Part shown: piece after piece, positions 1 through 5,949 of the stretch
Position numbering within the stretch: position 1 is the first letter of the stretch
Layout of the letters: each line of letters opens with the position of its first letter
From: Gammaproteobacteria bacterium
Lineage (GTDB): Bacteria; Pseudomonadota; Gammaproteobacteria; SZUA-152
DNA length: 11,518 bases
Direction: 5' to 3'
Assembly (NCBI GenBank): GCA_030617485.1
Contig: JAUWVK010000044.1
Coordinates: forward strand, 1-11,518
Position numbers and translations under genes: made by a program
Notes under the pieces: model-generated
Seen by the model: the letters and a program-made list of their open reading frames with translations, nothing else
The model's database searches: none
Told to the model about the DNA's origin: nothing

Positions 1-43
1 CAGCTATGCTCAAGGCCGAGCCCAGAATGATTTTATTCTTCAT
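1..43 (-). CDS. 5' end of an exported-protein gene (partial, runs off the left edge)
   Basis: On the minus strand an ATG at 43-41 overlaps the TGA stop of the yeeE-like gene as ATGA. It opens a stop-free frame to the window edge, reading MKNKIILGSALSIA. A lysine-containing N-terminus followed by hydrophobic and small residues is how a Sec signal peptide or first membrane segment begins. The 4-bp overlap is a classic sign of translational coupling, so this is probably the third gene of the osmC-yeeE operon. Only 14 codons are visible, so no family can be assigned. The upstream Shine-Dalgarno (AAAGCGG region) is weak, as expected for a coupled start. Confidence 0.6.
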   Translation of the reverse strand, partial: MKNKIILGSALSIA

Positions 44-1245
44 ACCGCTTTGTCTCGAATCGGTTTATCAATACCGGCCCAGATTTTTATGTGTATCCCA
101 AAAATAGAGCCGCAAAATGCAGCCACCAGCCACAGCCAGCCGTGCAGGCTACCGGTACTAATGCCACCCAGTAAGGCGCCAATGTTGCAGCCAAAGGCGA
201 GGCGGGCACCATAACCTAATAATAACCCACCGATGATTGCGGTGATCACGCGCTTTCTTTTTATTACTGCTTCCGGGGCAAATTTACCGGCCAGAGCCGC
301 AGCCAACATGGCGCCAATGATGACGCCGAAATCCATGATGGATGTGGTGTCACCCAGCACACTACTGGCTAATGCTCTGGCGGGATAGCCTCCAGCCCAG
401 TATTGCCAGGTTGAAATATCACCGCCCATGGCACTCCATATTTTGGTACCCCATAGGCCAAAAGCGAAGGTGATGGACCAGGGATGCCCAGCCAGCAGCA
501 TGGTGAATAAATTAAAAAGTGCTAATCCCAAAATACCCCACAGCAATGGCCAGGGGCCTGATACAAGTTTCTGGATAAGGGGTTTGTTGTCAGTTTGTCT
601 TGCTGATTTATGGGTAATGGATTTGAGCGACGTATTTTTTTTAATGTCCATGTAGCGAACCAGAAAATACAATGCGCCTAATACAAGTAATTGCGTTAAC
701 AAGCCTGGCAACCATCCCATTTCGTTTATCAACGATACTTTGCCTATATTAGGTAAGGTTAACCACCAATGTAAGTGTGCAGATCCCAGAGTTGCACCAA
801 TAATAAAAAAGGTCAGGGTAATGAGCATGTCGGTATGACCCCAGCCGACGGTATACAAGGTGCCCGATCCGCAGCCTCCTCCTAACTGCATACCGATTCC
901 AAACAGGAAGGCGCCGACTAAAACGGATACACCAACGGGCCCCATGGCGGCGTGGCCAGTAATTTCGGGGTAAACGTTGCCGAGAATGGGGAAGAACAGT
1001 ACTGATGTCAGTGCAAGCAGCAGAATTTGGGCACGAACACTGGCGCTATTTCTGTCTCTGATAAAAAAGCGCCATCCGCCGGAAAAACCAAACAGCGCAT
1101 GCATAAGGCAAAGGCCAAGGCCGGTACCGACAAGAAATAACAGGGCCTGTTTTAATGCAAACTCGTGCTGCAAAAGTAAACTGATGGCAAGAATACCAGT
1201 CAGGCTCAATGTGATGACGGTGATGTCTGGGCGACGTTGTTCCAT
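40..1245 (-). CDS. YeeE/YedE (TsuA-like) family membrane transporter
   Basis: This 401-residue integral membrane protein belongs to the YeeE/YedE family (DUF395/PF04143, sulphur transport), whose studied member TsuA takes up thiosulfate. Two family half-repeats are visible. The first carries the Gly-rich cysteine motif LGGGCGSG (Cys125); the second carries FGCNIGALLGG (Cys353) followed by STGSLHGW. These correspond to the paired cysteines lining the thiosulfate path in TsuA. Many hydrophobic stretches separated by short loops fit the long ~400-residue form, and a Lys/Thr/Ser-rich cytoplasmic loop lies at about 201-225. The first-repeat site where many members have a cysteine before a conserved Arg reads FGFSGGWR here, with no Cys. 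The gene follows the osmC-like gene after 20 bp and overlaps the next start by 4 bp, so co-transcription is likely. The substrate is inferred; thiosulfate or another reduced sulfur species is the first guess. Confidence 0.85.
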   Translation of the reverse strand: MEQRRPDITVITLSLTGILAISLLLQHEFALKQALLFLVGTGLGLCLMHALFGFSGGWRFFIRDRNSASVRAQILLLALTSVLFFPILGNVYPEITGHAAMGPVGVSVLVGAFLFGIGMQLGGGCGSGTLYTVGWGHTDMLITLTFFIIGATLGSAHLHWWLTLPNIGKVSLINEMGWLPGLLTQLLVLGALYFLVRYMDIKKNTSLKSITHKSARQTDNKPLIQKLVSGPWPLLWGILGLALFNLFTMLLAGHPWSITFAFGLWGTKIWSAMGGDISTWQYWAGGYPARALASSVLGDTTSIMDFGVIIGAMLAAALAGKFAPEAVIKRKRVITAIIGGLLLGYGARLAFGCNIGALLGGISTGSLHGWLWLVAAFCGSIFGIHIKIWAGIDKPIRDKAV

Positions 1246-1265
1246 TTATGGTTATGCTGGCCTTG

Positions 1266-1676
1266 TTAAGTTTTTCCGAAGTTAAAGGTTAAGTCGACAT
1301 CTTCCATAGAACAAACCGTTTCATGTACCGGGCAGTGTTCCGCAACGTGAGCAATGGCTTTTTGCATACATTCATCATCACAGACCATATTGGGTAATTC
1401 AACGTTGACCTTGATGTCGCTTATGCGGATGGGGTGTTTTGCCATCTCGTAAGAGGCGTGGACTTCAAGGCCCTCCGGGTTTAGCTGGTGTTTATGGCAG
1501 AAGTCCGTAATGAGCACACCCACGCAGGAGCTTAAAGAGGCCGCAAACAGATGCGGGGGCATCGGGCCGCGATCCCTACCACCCATTGATTCAGGCATAT
1601 CGATAGTAATGGTGTGGTTTCCCATCACGCTTTCAAAAAGACCATTGCCTTTGTAGTAGGTGCTAATGTGTGACAT
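1266..1676 (-). CDS. OsmC/Ohr-family thiol peroxidase-like protein
   Basis: This is a small cytoplasmic OsmC-family protein of 136 residues, a usual family length. OsmC/Ohr proteins reduce organic hydroperoxides with a pair of cysteines. Both are visible: Cys51 in AASLSSCVGVL and Cys115 in AEHCPVHETV. The N-terminal half has the family pattern of a beta-rich start and PPHLFAASL before the first Cys. The ATG at 1676 is chosen because GGGAG lies six bases upstream and the protein then begins directly with the family's strand. The frame stays open to an ATG at 1769, but those extra 31 residues are Pro-rich and unlike the family. The gene leads a minus-strand operon with the YeeE/YedE transporter. 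Its substrate could be a peroxide, a persulfide or another sulfur electrophile; the neighbour favours sulfur chemistry, but this is inference. Confidence 0.88.
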   Translation of the reverse strand: MSHISTYYKGNGLFESVMGNHTITIDMPESMGGRDRGPMPPHLFAASLSSCVGVLITDFCHKHQLNPEGLEVHASYEMAKHPIRISDIKVNVELPNMVCDDECMQKAIAHVAEHCPVHETVCSMEDVDLTFNFGKT

Positions 1677-1682
1677 GTGTTT

Positions 1683-1687
1683 CTCCC
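1683..1687 (-). promoter_or_regulatory. Shine-Dalgarno site fixing the osmC-like start
   Basis: On the minus strand GGGAG is followed by six bases (AAACAC) and the ATG at 1676. It is the strongest ribosome site in the region and supports the shorter 136-residue OsmC protein over the open upstream extension to 1769. Confidence 0.75.
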
Positions 1688-1829
1688 AATCTGCAACACT
1701 GAAATTGCTTACCTCGATTTGGATAAGTATAGGTGGATTGTGGGGAGTTGGGTGGGTTGGAGGGGGCATTACGTGATTGAAGTTAAGAGAGGTTTAGGTG
1801 GCGAGTTCAACTGATCGGCGCAATTGTTC

Positions 1830-1858
1830 TGTATACGACATGAGTATACAATCGATTG
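1830..1858. promoter_or_regulatory. Putative operator: 7-7-7 inverted repeat plus adjoining palindrome
   Basis: TGTATAC at 1830-1836 and GTATACA at 1844-1850 form a perfect inverted repeat around a 7-bp spacer (GACATGA). Sharing its last two bases, a 10-bp palindrome CAATCGATTG follows at 1849-1858. Read on the minus strand, TATACT (1848-1843) is a good -10 candidate for the osmC-yeeE operon, with a poor -35 about 18-19 bp upstream. A dimeric repressor bound here would cover that -10 box. The site also lies about 90 bp upstream of the divergent gene at 1940. The spacing fits dimeric winged-helix regulators in general; no regulator gene is in the window and none can be named. Confidence 0.5.
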
Positions 1859-1939
1859 TCAGTGGCATGTCATTTATTGCAAGTCCGACAAAAATGAAAT
1901 TTTGACCTGTCTCATACTATTCAAGTATGGAGAATTGAT

Positions 1940-4087
1940 ATGAAACATTATGGTAGCTCCACGACTATATGGCATGCATTTATCAGTTTATTATTTTTCC
2001 TGTCGATTATCTCTCCAAATATTTGTCAAGCTTCTCTTTCAAGCAAGACTCTACAAAATTTTGAGTGGCAAGGATTTTCTCTAAAGTTAACTGCCCCGGA
2101 ATTACATGCGAAACTTAAAGATGGTGGCTATAAACTTTCGAACACAAGTTATTCCCCACAACATAACAGAACGTCTTCTAAATACAGCCGCAAGACAGCG
2201 ACCGGTACATACCAGGTAAAGTTTCGTGAACGAGATGGTGAGGTTTTCAAGATTTCGTTTTCAGAAAAGCGCTCCGGTAAAAAAAACACTTTCAAGAATC
2301 AAGAGGTTGTCGACCTCTACAATTCCCTGCAACAGGCATTAGGAATTAATAAAAGTAATTGCAACGTGGGGCGAAAAGCCGGTGGCAAGTGCCAGGAAAA
2401 TAGCGACTCAGTCAGTCACAAAAACGAGGTCAGTTTCAAAGTTTCATCAAGATCCGTTATCATTACAATTATTTCAAAGCCTATAGATTCTGCCACCATT
2501 GCACAAAATGATTCGTTTGTTTCTGCACTAAAACCTGCTTACAGTTGTTATAGTACCGTAGATATCAATGACAAAGATGCGCTTTATCAATGCATTCAGA
2601 AATCAGTGAGCATGCTCACTGATTTAAGGGGACAAAAACCCCCGATATCTGCCAGTCACCGTGTCATCCGCCTGGACTCTCCAGCCCTGACCTGCTCTGA
2701 GTTATCGAGCTTCTTCAATATTTCACACTTTTATGCCGTCACTGCGTATGCCAACCAGAAAGAATACAAATCACTTTACTATGGCAAAATTAGATCAGAG
2801 AAGAAAACAAACAGCAAAACGGAAAGCCCCATCCAAACTGTCAATCGGTTGCCCGACTGCCGTACTTTTGCAGAAGTTATAAAGATTTCCACAGGCAAAC
2901 CACCCTACTGGTCTCAATGCATAGCGAATAGTAACGATGAAAACTTTTTTTATAACTGCGTTGCCGGTGTTTCGCCCATGCTGGTCAGAAATAATCGTCT
3001 GACACTACCGCCCTGTGTAGAACTCCAACGAGCCTACCAGAACGGAGTCTCTAGCGCGCAATCCGTAAAAATTAATGCGGGAGAAGTGGCTGTCGACAAA
3101 TGTAAGACCATTATGTCTGCTGCGAAAAAAGCCCGTGGCCCCCTACCTGACTACTTGCAAGCGTGTGACAATTACAACCCTAAGCAATCCGCCCAACATC
3201 TACAAGCTTGCGTTACATCCGATATAGAGTTGTTGCGGCTAACTGATTGCCAAAGCGTACGGAACGCTTATGAGCGTAAATTGATAATGGCCAACGGTTA
3301 CCGCCCCGACACCTATATACCTATTCCATGCGACCAGACTGCGCCGATACTTACGAAGGCCGAAGAAGTGCGAGAGAAAAAACGTATAGAGGCCGAGCAA
3401 CGTGCTATTGCCATAGCGGAACACCAGAGAAAAATAGCAAGGGCACAACGCGAGTACATAGAACGTATCAAGGCTTCAATGGCTGAAAAATATGCTGATA
3501 CCCCCGAGGGCATTGCTGCACGTACTTCCGTGCTGGAAAAACAAATAAAAGCTAGCGGAGGAAAAATCCCAACGAACTGTAGTAGTCAACACCATGGCGA
3601 TACTTATTGCCCCCCCACTAGCGAGGAAGTTCGACTGGCAATGATACGACGTCATGTTAGAAAAAGTGGATTTGATCAAATCAATGGCCACTTACTGCAT
3701 GGTCAGCAGGCCACTATACTCACTGCTTTATTTGCTATGGGTGGACAACCAGGTCGCGCTTCATTAGGTCTGGAGTTGCATTACGGGGATGCTCGATTGT
3801 TGCGCAATTGCCAACGCGATACTGAGTATTTCTACTGTTTATTTCAATTGCCGATCAAAATTAGATATGACGAATTAACACAGCTCAGCATGGACAGCTT
3901 TTCTAGCGGCTCTGCTTTTAACTTTAACGACCTGTTATTTGGGCTAATGGATTCAGCTGGGGAAACAGAGGACTACTATTTTAAGTTCTGGTTGAATCCT
4001 TCGGGAGAATGGCAAGCGGAGCCAACATTTGAACAGAAATTAGATGATCTTCAAGATGAAATTGATTCTCTGAAGTACCGCCACTAA
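1940..4087 (+). CDS. Exported multi-cysteine protein of unknown function (715 aa)
   Basis: I do not recognise a family. The ATG at 1940 has GGAGA six bases upstream. Residues 1-31 are a Sec signal peptide, with a hydrophobic core around 12-25 and likely cleavage after CQA, so the protein is periplasmic, secreted or on the surface. Residues 40-180 form a beta-rich-looking region with Cys141 and Cys151. Residues 203-464 hold three degenerate modules, each with two cysteines 12-14 residues apart and an aromatic or Leu before the second (Cys203/218, 327/340, 409/424), followed by a further Cys and a helix-like stretch. Residues 472-538 are charged and Ala-rich and probably a long helix or coiled coil. 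The C-terminal region has Cys547/557 and Cys624/633 and ends in a charged helix. The mature protein has 18 cysteines, which suits disulfides in an oxidising compartment. By eye the DNA is more AT-rich than aroC. It stands alone, divergent from osmC. No promoter stands out: a TTGACC at 1902-1907 lacks a well-placed -10. Confidence 0.85.
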   Translation: MKHYGSSTTIWHAFISLLFFLSIISPNICQASLSSKTLQNFEWQGFSLKLTAPELHAKLKDGGYKLSNTSYSPQHNRTSSKYSRKTATGTYQVKFRERDGEVFKISFSEKRSGKKNTFKNQEVVDLYNSLQQALGINKSNCNVGRKAGGKCQENSDSVSHKNEVSFKVSSRSVIITIISKPIDSATIAQNDSFVSALKPAYSCYSTVDINDKDALYQCIQKSVSMLTDLRGQKPPISASHRVIRLDSPALTCSELSSFFNISHFYAVTAYANQKEYKSLYYGKIRSEKKTNSKTESPIQTVNRLPDCRTFAEVIKISTGKPPYWSQCIANSNDENFFYNCVAGVSPMLVRNNRLTLPPCVELQRAYQNGVSSAQSVKINAGEVAVDKCKTIMSAAKKARGPLPDYLQACDNYNPKQSAQHLQACVTSDIELLRLTDCQSVRNAYERKLIMANGYRPDTYIPIPCDQTAPILTKAEEVREKKRIEAEQRAIAIAEHQRKIARAQREYIERIKASMAEKYADTPEGIAARTSVLEKQIKASGGKIPTNCSSQHHGDTYCPPTSEEVRLAMIRRHVRKSGFDQINGHLLHGQQATILTALFAMGGQPGRASLGLELHYGDARLLRNCQRDTEYFYCLFQLPIKIRYDELTQLSMDSFSSGSAFNFNDLLFGLMDSAGETEDYYFKFWLNPSGEWQAEPTFEQKLDDLQDEIDSLKYRH
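2546..3331 (+). repeat. Three degenerate cysteine modules within the exported protein
   Basis: Protein-level repeats spanning residues 203-464. The core of each unit is Cys, 12-14 residues, then Cys followed by Ile or Val: CYSTVDINDKDALYQCI, CIANSNDENFFYNCV and CDNYNPKQSAQHLQACV. Units two and three are each preceded by another Cys 20-21 residues upstream (307, 388) and followed by a Cys and a helical stretch with a central Tyr (359 with RAYQ, 437 with NAYER). The units are too diverged to show DNA-level repetition, so the duplication is old. Confidence 0.65.
2600..2625. repeat. Perfect 26-bp palindrome inside the coding sequence
   Basis: The left half AAATCAGTGAGCA (2600-2612) is followed without a spacer by its exact reverse complement (2613-2625), centred on GCATGC. 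In RNA it would fold as an 11-bp stem with a CATG loop. Three bases downstream, GGGG (2628-2631) and CCCCC (2639-2643) form a second small hairpin with an A-rich loop. Both lie in the frame of the exported Cys-rich protein, over residues around KSVSMLTDL. No T-run follows, so this is not an ordinary intrinsic terminator. Confidence 0.9.
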
Positions 4088-4157
4088 GTAGTGATTGCGA
4101 CAACGATGGAACCTTCGGATTTTATTGTATCTTTTTCGTAAAAATCACTGGTTTGTG

Positions 4158-4337
4158 ACTTCTCGAATGCCTATTTAGTCTTGCTTTGAAAATTACCTCT
4201 ACATAAACCGAAAATAAAAAGGCAAACGTGACCAATTTGCGCCTAATTATTCAGGCTGTGATGCTGTAACCGAACTACTCAAATGGGCATTCGAGACAAA
4301 TGGGGAATTTCAGGCTATCTTTCGAGAAGTAGTTCGG
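4158..4337. repeat. Interlocked inverted repeats in a gene-free stretch
   Basis: The 258 bases from 4088 to 4345 carry no convincing gene. Three long-range inverted pairs are visible: ACTTCTCGAA (4158-4167) with TTCGAGAAGT (4321-4330), perfect over 10; CTCGAATGCC...ATTT (4162-4178) with its imperfect complement at 4280-4295; and CCGAACTACT (4270-4279) with AGTAGTTCGG (4328-4337), perfect over 10. The pairings overlap, so not all can form together. CAAATGGG also repeats directly at 4280 and 4297, 17 bp apart. This could be a folded RNA, a decayed miniature mobile element, or the end region of a larger insertion. A weak 7-bp pair AGTGATT/AATCACT (4090-4096 with 4143-4149) follows the upstream gene, but no clear terminator is seen there. 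Confidence 0.5.
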
Positions 4338-4345
4338 GAAAAGGC

Positions 4346-4370
4346 AAAAAAAACGCCGCTTTAAGCGGCG
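4346..4370 (-). terminator. Intrinsic terminator of the tRNA-Ser transcript
   Basis: CGCCGCT and AGCGGCG (4354-4370) form a GC-rich 7-bp stem with a three-base loop. Eight A residues at 4346-4353 become a U-run at the 3' side on the minus strand. It lies about 67 nt past the tRNA-Ser 3' end and faces the right way to end that transcript. Confidence 0.85.
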
Positions 4371-4377
4371 TATCTCT

Positions 4378-4430
4378 CTGAATCCTTAGGAGATTCACGA
4401 TCTCGTGGGGAGATCTTCTCCTAAGCTCAG
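4378..4430 (-). other. 53-nt nested hairpin between tRNA-Ser and its terminator
   Basis: CTTAGGAGA (4385-4393) pairs perfectly with TCTCCTAAG (4417-4425). Inside it GATCTC (4399-4404) pairs with GAGATC (4410-4415), and outside it CTGA (4378-4381) pairs with TCAG (4427-4430). A competing pair GAATC/GATTC exists at 4380-4396. The element begins only 6 nt beyond the tRNA CCA end and is followed by the terminator, so it would form the 3' trailer of the tRNA precursor. It may be a processing structure or a small RNA released from the trailer; the sequence does not decide between these. Confidence 0.55.
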
Positions 4431-4435
4431 ACTGT

Positions 4436-4526
<91 letters not shown>

Positions 4527-4540
4527 AGGTAAATTGTTAT

Positions 4541-4568
4541 TTGATAACTTAAACCGTTCCTCAGCCAA
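4541..4568 (-). promoter_or_regulatory. Possible promoter of tRNA-Ser
   Basis: On the minus strand TTGGCT (4568-4563) and TATCAA (4546-4541) are 16 bp apart. This would place the start about 7-8 bases before the mature tRNA 5' end at 4526. Each box matches four of six consensus positions. A 6-bp inverted repeat, GTTCCT (4556-4561) with AGGAAC (4575-4580), flanks the -35 box. Confidence 0.4.
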
Positions 4569-4585
4569 GTAATCAGGAACTCGCT

Positions 4586-4621
4586 GCGTGCACCTTATTT
4601 GGTACGCCACTCGGCCACCTC
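4586..4621 (-). pseudogene. Remnant of a tRNA-Ser 5' half
   Basis: On the minus strand GAGGTGGCCGAGTGGC (4621-4606) matches nucleotides 4-19 of the intact tRNA-Ser in 15 of 16 positions. After about 7 extra bases, GGTGCACGC matches the tRNA's GGAGCACGC leading into the anticodon stem. The anticodon loop, variable arm, T arm and acceptor 3' strand are absent, so this cannot be a working tRNA. It lies about 60 bp upstream of the intact gene in the same orientation, which suggests a decayed tandem duplicate or the scar of a rearrangement. Confidence 0.6.
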
Positions 4622-4827
4622 GGTAACTGCTCCTGCGTTACTCTACCTCCTGCATCCATGCAGTCGTCTCCAGATCAGGCCGCGCAGGTTAAACCAGAAC
4701 GGGTGTGGACGCAATCTGATTGACTGTTTTTTGTACAATTTTCCGTATCTTGGTTGATTATTGGATGTTGTTATTGCTCTGTATGTGGCGGTTCCTGAGT
4801 TGGCCGTAACCCGCTACAATGGCGGCC
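4622..4827 (+). other. Gene-free leader region before aroC
   Basis: No gene is seen. Small inverted repeats are GTAAC/GTTAC (4623-4641) and CTGCAT-CC-ATGCAG (4650-4663). A TTGACT at 4720-4725 is a -35 candidate and TACAAT (4734-4739) a -10 candidate, but they are too close to serve together. The aroC promoter therefore cannot be placed with confidence; it should lie in the AT-rich part around 4711-4790. Confidence 0.35.
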
Positions 4828-5934
4828 ATGTCTGGTAATACCTATGGAAAATGTTTTGCGGTGACCTCATTTGGCGAAAGCCATGGGGCTGCGATTGGCT
4901 GTGTGGTAGATGGCTGTCCGCCGGGAATGGAGCTGTGTGAGGCTGATTTGCAGGGCGATCTGGATCTGCGTAAGCCTGGCCAGTCACGTCATACCACTCA
5001 ACGCCGTGAGGCTGATGAGGTGCAGATTCTCTCTGGTGTGTTCGAGGGTAAAACCACTGGCTCGCCTATCGCGCTGATTATTCACAACACCGACCAGCGT
5101 TCCAAAGATTACTCCGAAATTATGGATCGTTTTCGGCCTGGCCATGCGGATTATACCTATCAGCAGAAATATGGCTTCCGGGATTACCGTGGTGGTGGTC
5201 GTTCCTCAGCGCGTGAAACGGCTATGCGCGTAGCGGCAGGCGGTATTGCCAAAAAATACCTCAATGAGAAATACGGCATTGTGATTCGCGGTTATCTCAA
5301 GCAGTTAGGCCCGATTGTGGCTGAAACGTTGGACTGGGATGAGGTGCATAACAACAGTTTCTTTTGTCCGGATGCTAGCAAGGTAAATGAACTGGAAGAT
5401 TACATGGATGCCCTGCGCAAAGAGGGTAACTCCATCGGTGCGCGCATTAATGTGGTCGCTAGCGGAATGATGCCAGGACTGGGTGAACCTATTTTTGATC
5501 GACTTGATGCCGACATCGCTCACGCCATGATGAGCATTAATGCCGTCAAGGCCGTGGAAATAGGTGCCGGTTTTGAAAGTGTGGTGCAAAAGGGCACGGA
5601 ACATCGTGATGAAATTACCCCTGAAGGTTTTCTTAGCAATCATGCAGGTGGCACCTTAGGTGGCATTTCCTCGGGTCAGGATATTCTGGTGAGTATGGCG
5701 CTCAAGCCGACGTCGAGTCTTCGCTTGCCCGGCAAGAGTGTAAACCTGCAAGGTGAACCGGTAGAAGTTGTTACCAAAGGTCGACACGATCCGTGTGTAG
5801 GCATTCGTGCAACACCTATTGCCGAGGCCATGCTAGCTATTGTGTTGATGGATCATCTATTACGCCATCGTGCACAAAATGCTGACGTAGAAAGTAGTAC
5901 ACCTGTTATCCCGGCTAGCACACCTTCCAGCTAA
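4828..5934 (+). CDS. aroC: Chorismate synthase
   Basis: This enzyme converts 5-enolpyruvylshikimate-3-phosphate to chorismate, the last step of the shikimate pathway, using reduced FMN in the cytoplasm. All three family signatures are visible: [10 protein letters not shown] with DGCPPG near the N-terminus, [15 protein letters not shown] in the middle, and [17 protein letters not shown] near the C-terminus. The ATG at 4828 is preferred because [10 protein letters not shown] aligns with the family N-terminus; the in-frame ATG at 4819 adds only Met-Ala-Ala. Neither start has a strong Shine-Dalgarno. At 368 residues it is close to the usual ~360, with a short Ser/Pro/Thr-rich tail. It is the first gene of a plus-strand operon with an MFS transporter and a periplasmic repeat protein. 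The aroC-MFS pairing is, from memory, also found in pseudomonads. Confidence 0.97.
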   Translation: MSGNTYGKCFAVTSFGESHGAAIGCVVDGCPPGMELCEADLQGDLDLRKPGQSRHTTQRREADEVQILSGVFEGKTTGSPIALIIHNTDQRSKDYSEIMDRFRPGHADYTYQQKYGFRDYRGGGRSSARETAMRVAAGGIAKKYLNEKYGIVIRGYLKQLGPIVAETLDWDEVHNNSFFCPDASKVNELEDYMDALRKEGNSIGARINVVASGMMPGLGEPIFDRLDADIAHAMMSINAVKAVEIGAGFESVVQKGTEHRDEITPEGFLSNHAGGTLGGISSGQDILVSMALKPTSSLRLPGKSVNLQGEPVEVVTKGRHDPCVGIRATPIAEAMLAIVLMDHLLRHRAQNADVESSTPVIPASTPSS

Positions 5935-5949
5935 ATAGTAAATAGACAG

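Noticed and set aside
50..61. 12-bp match between the yeeE 3' end and 4289-4300 (inverted)
   Set aside because: Several 12-bp matches are expected by chance in 11.5 kb; no further similarity surrounds it.
1677..1769. Upstream in-frame extension of the OsmC protein by 31 residues from an ATG at 1769
   Set aside because: The extra residues are Pro-rich and unlike OsmC, while a strong GGGAG lies six bases before the ATG at 1676, where the family's first strand begins.
4819..4827. Start of aroC at 4819
   Set aside because: It adds only Met-Ala-Ala; the family N-terminus aligns with the Met at 4828. Neither start has a good ribosome site, so this is a preference rather than proof.
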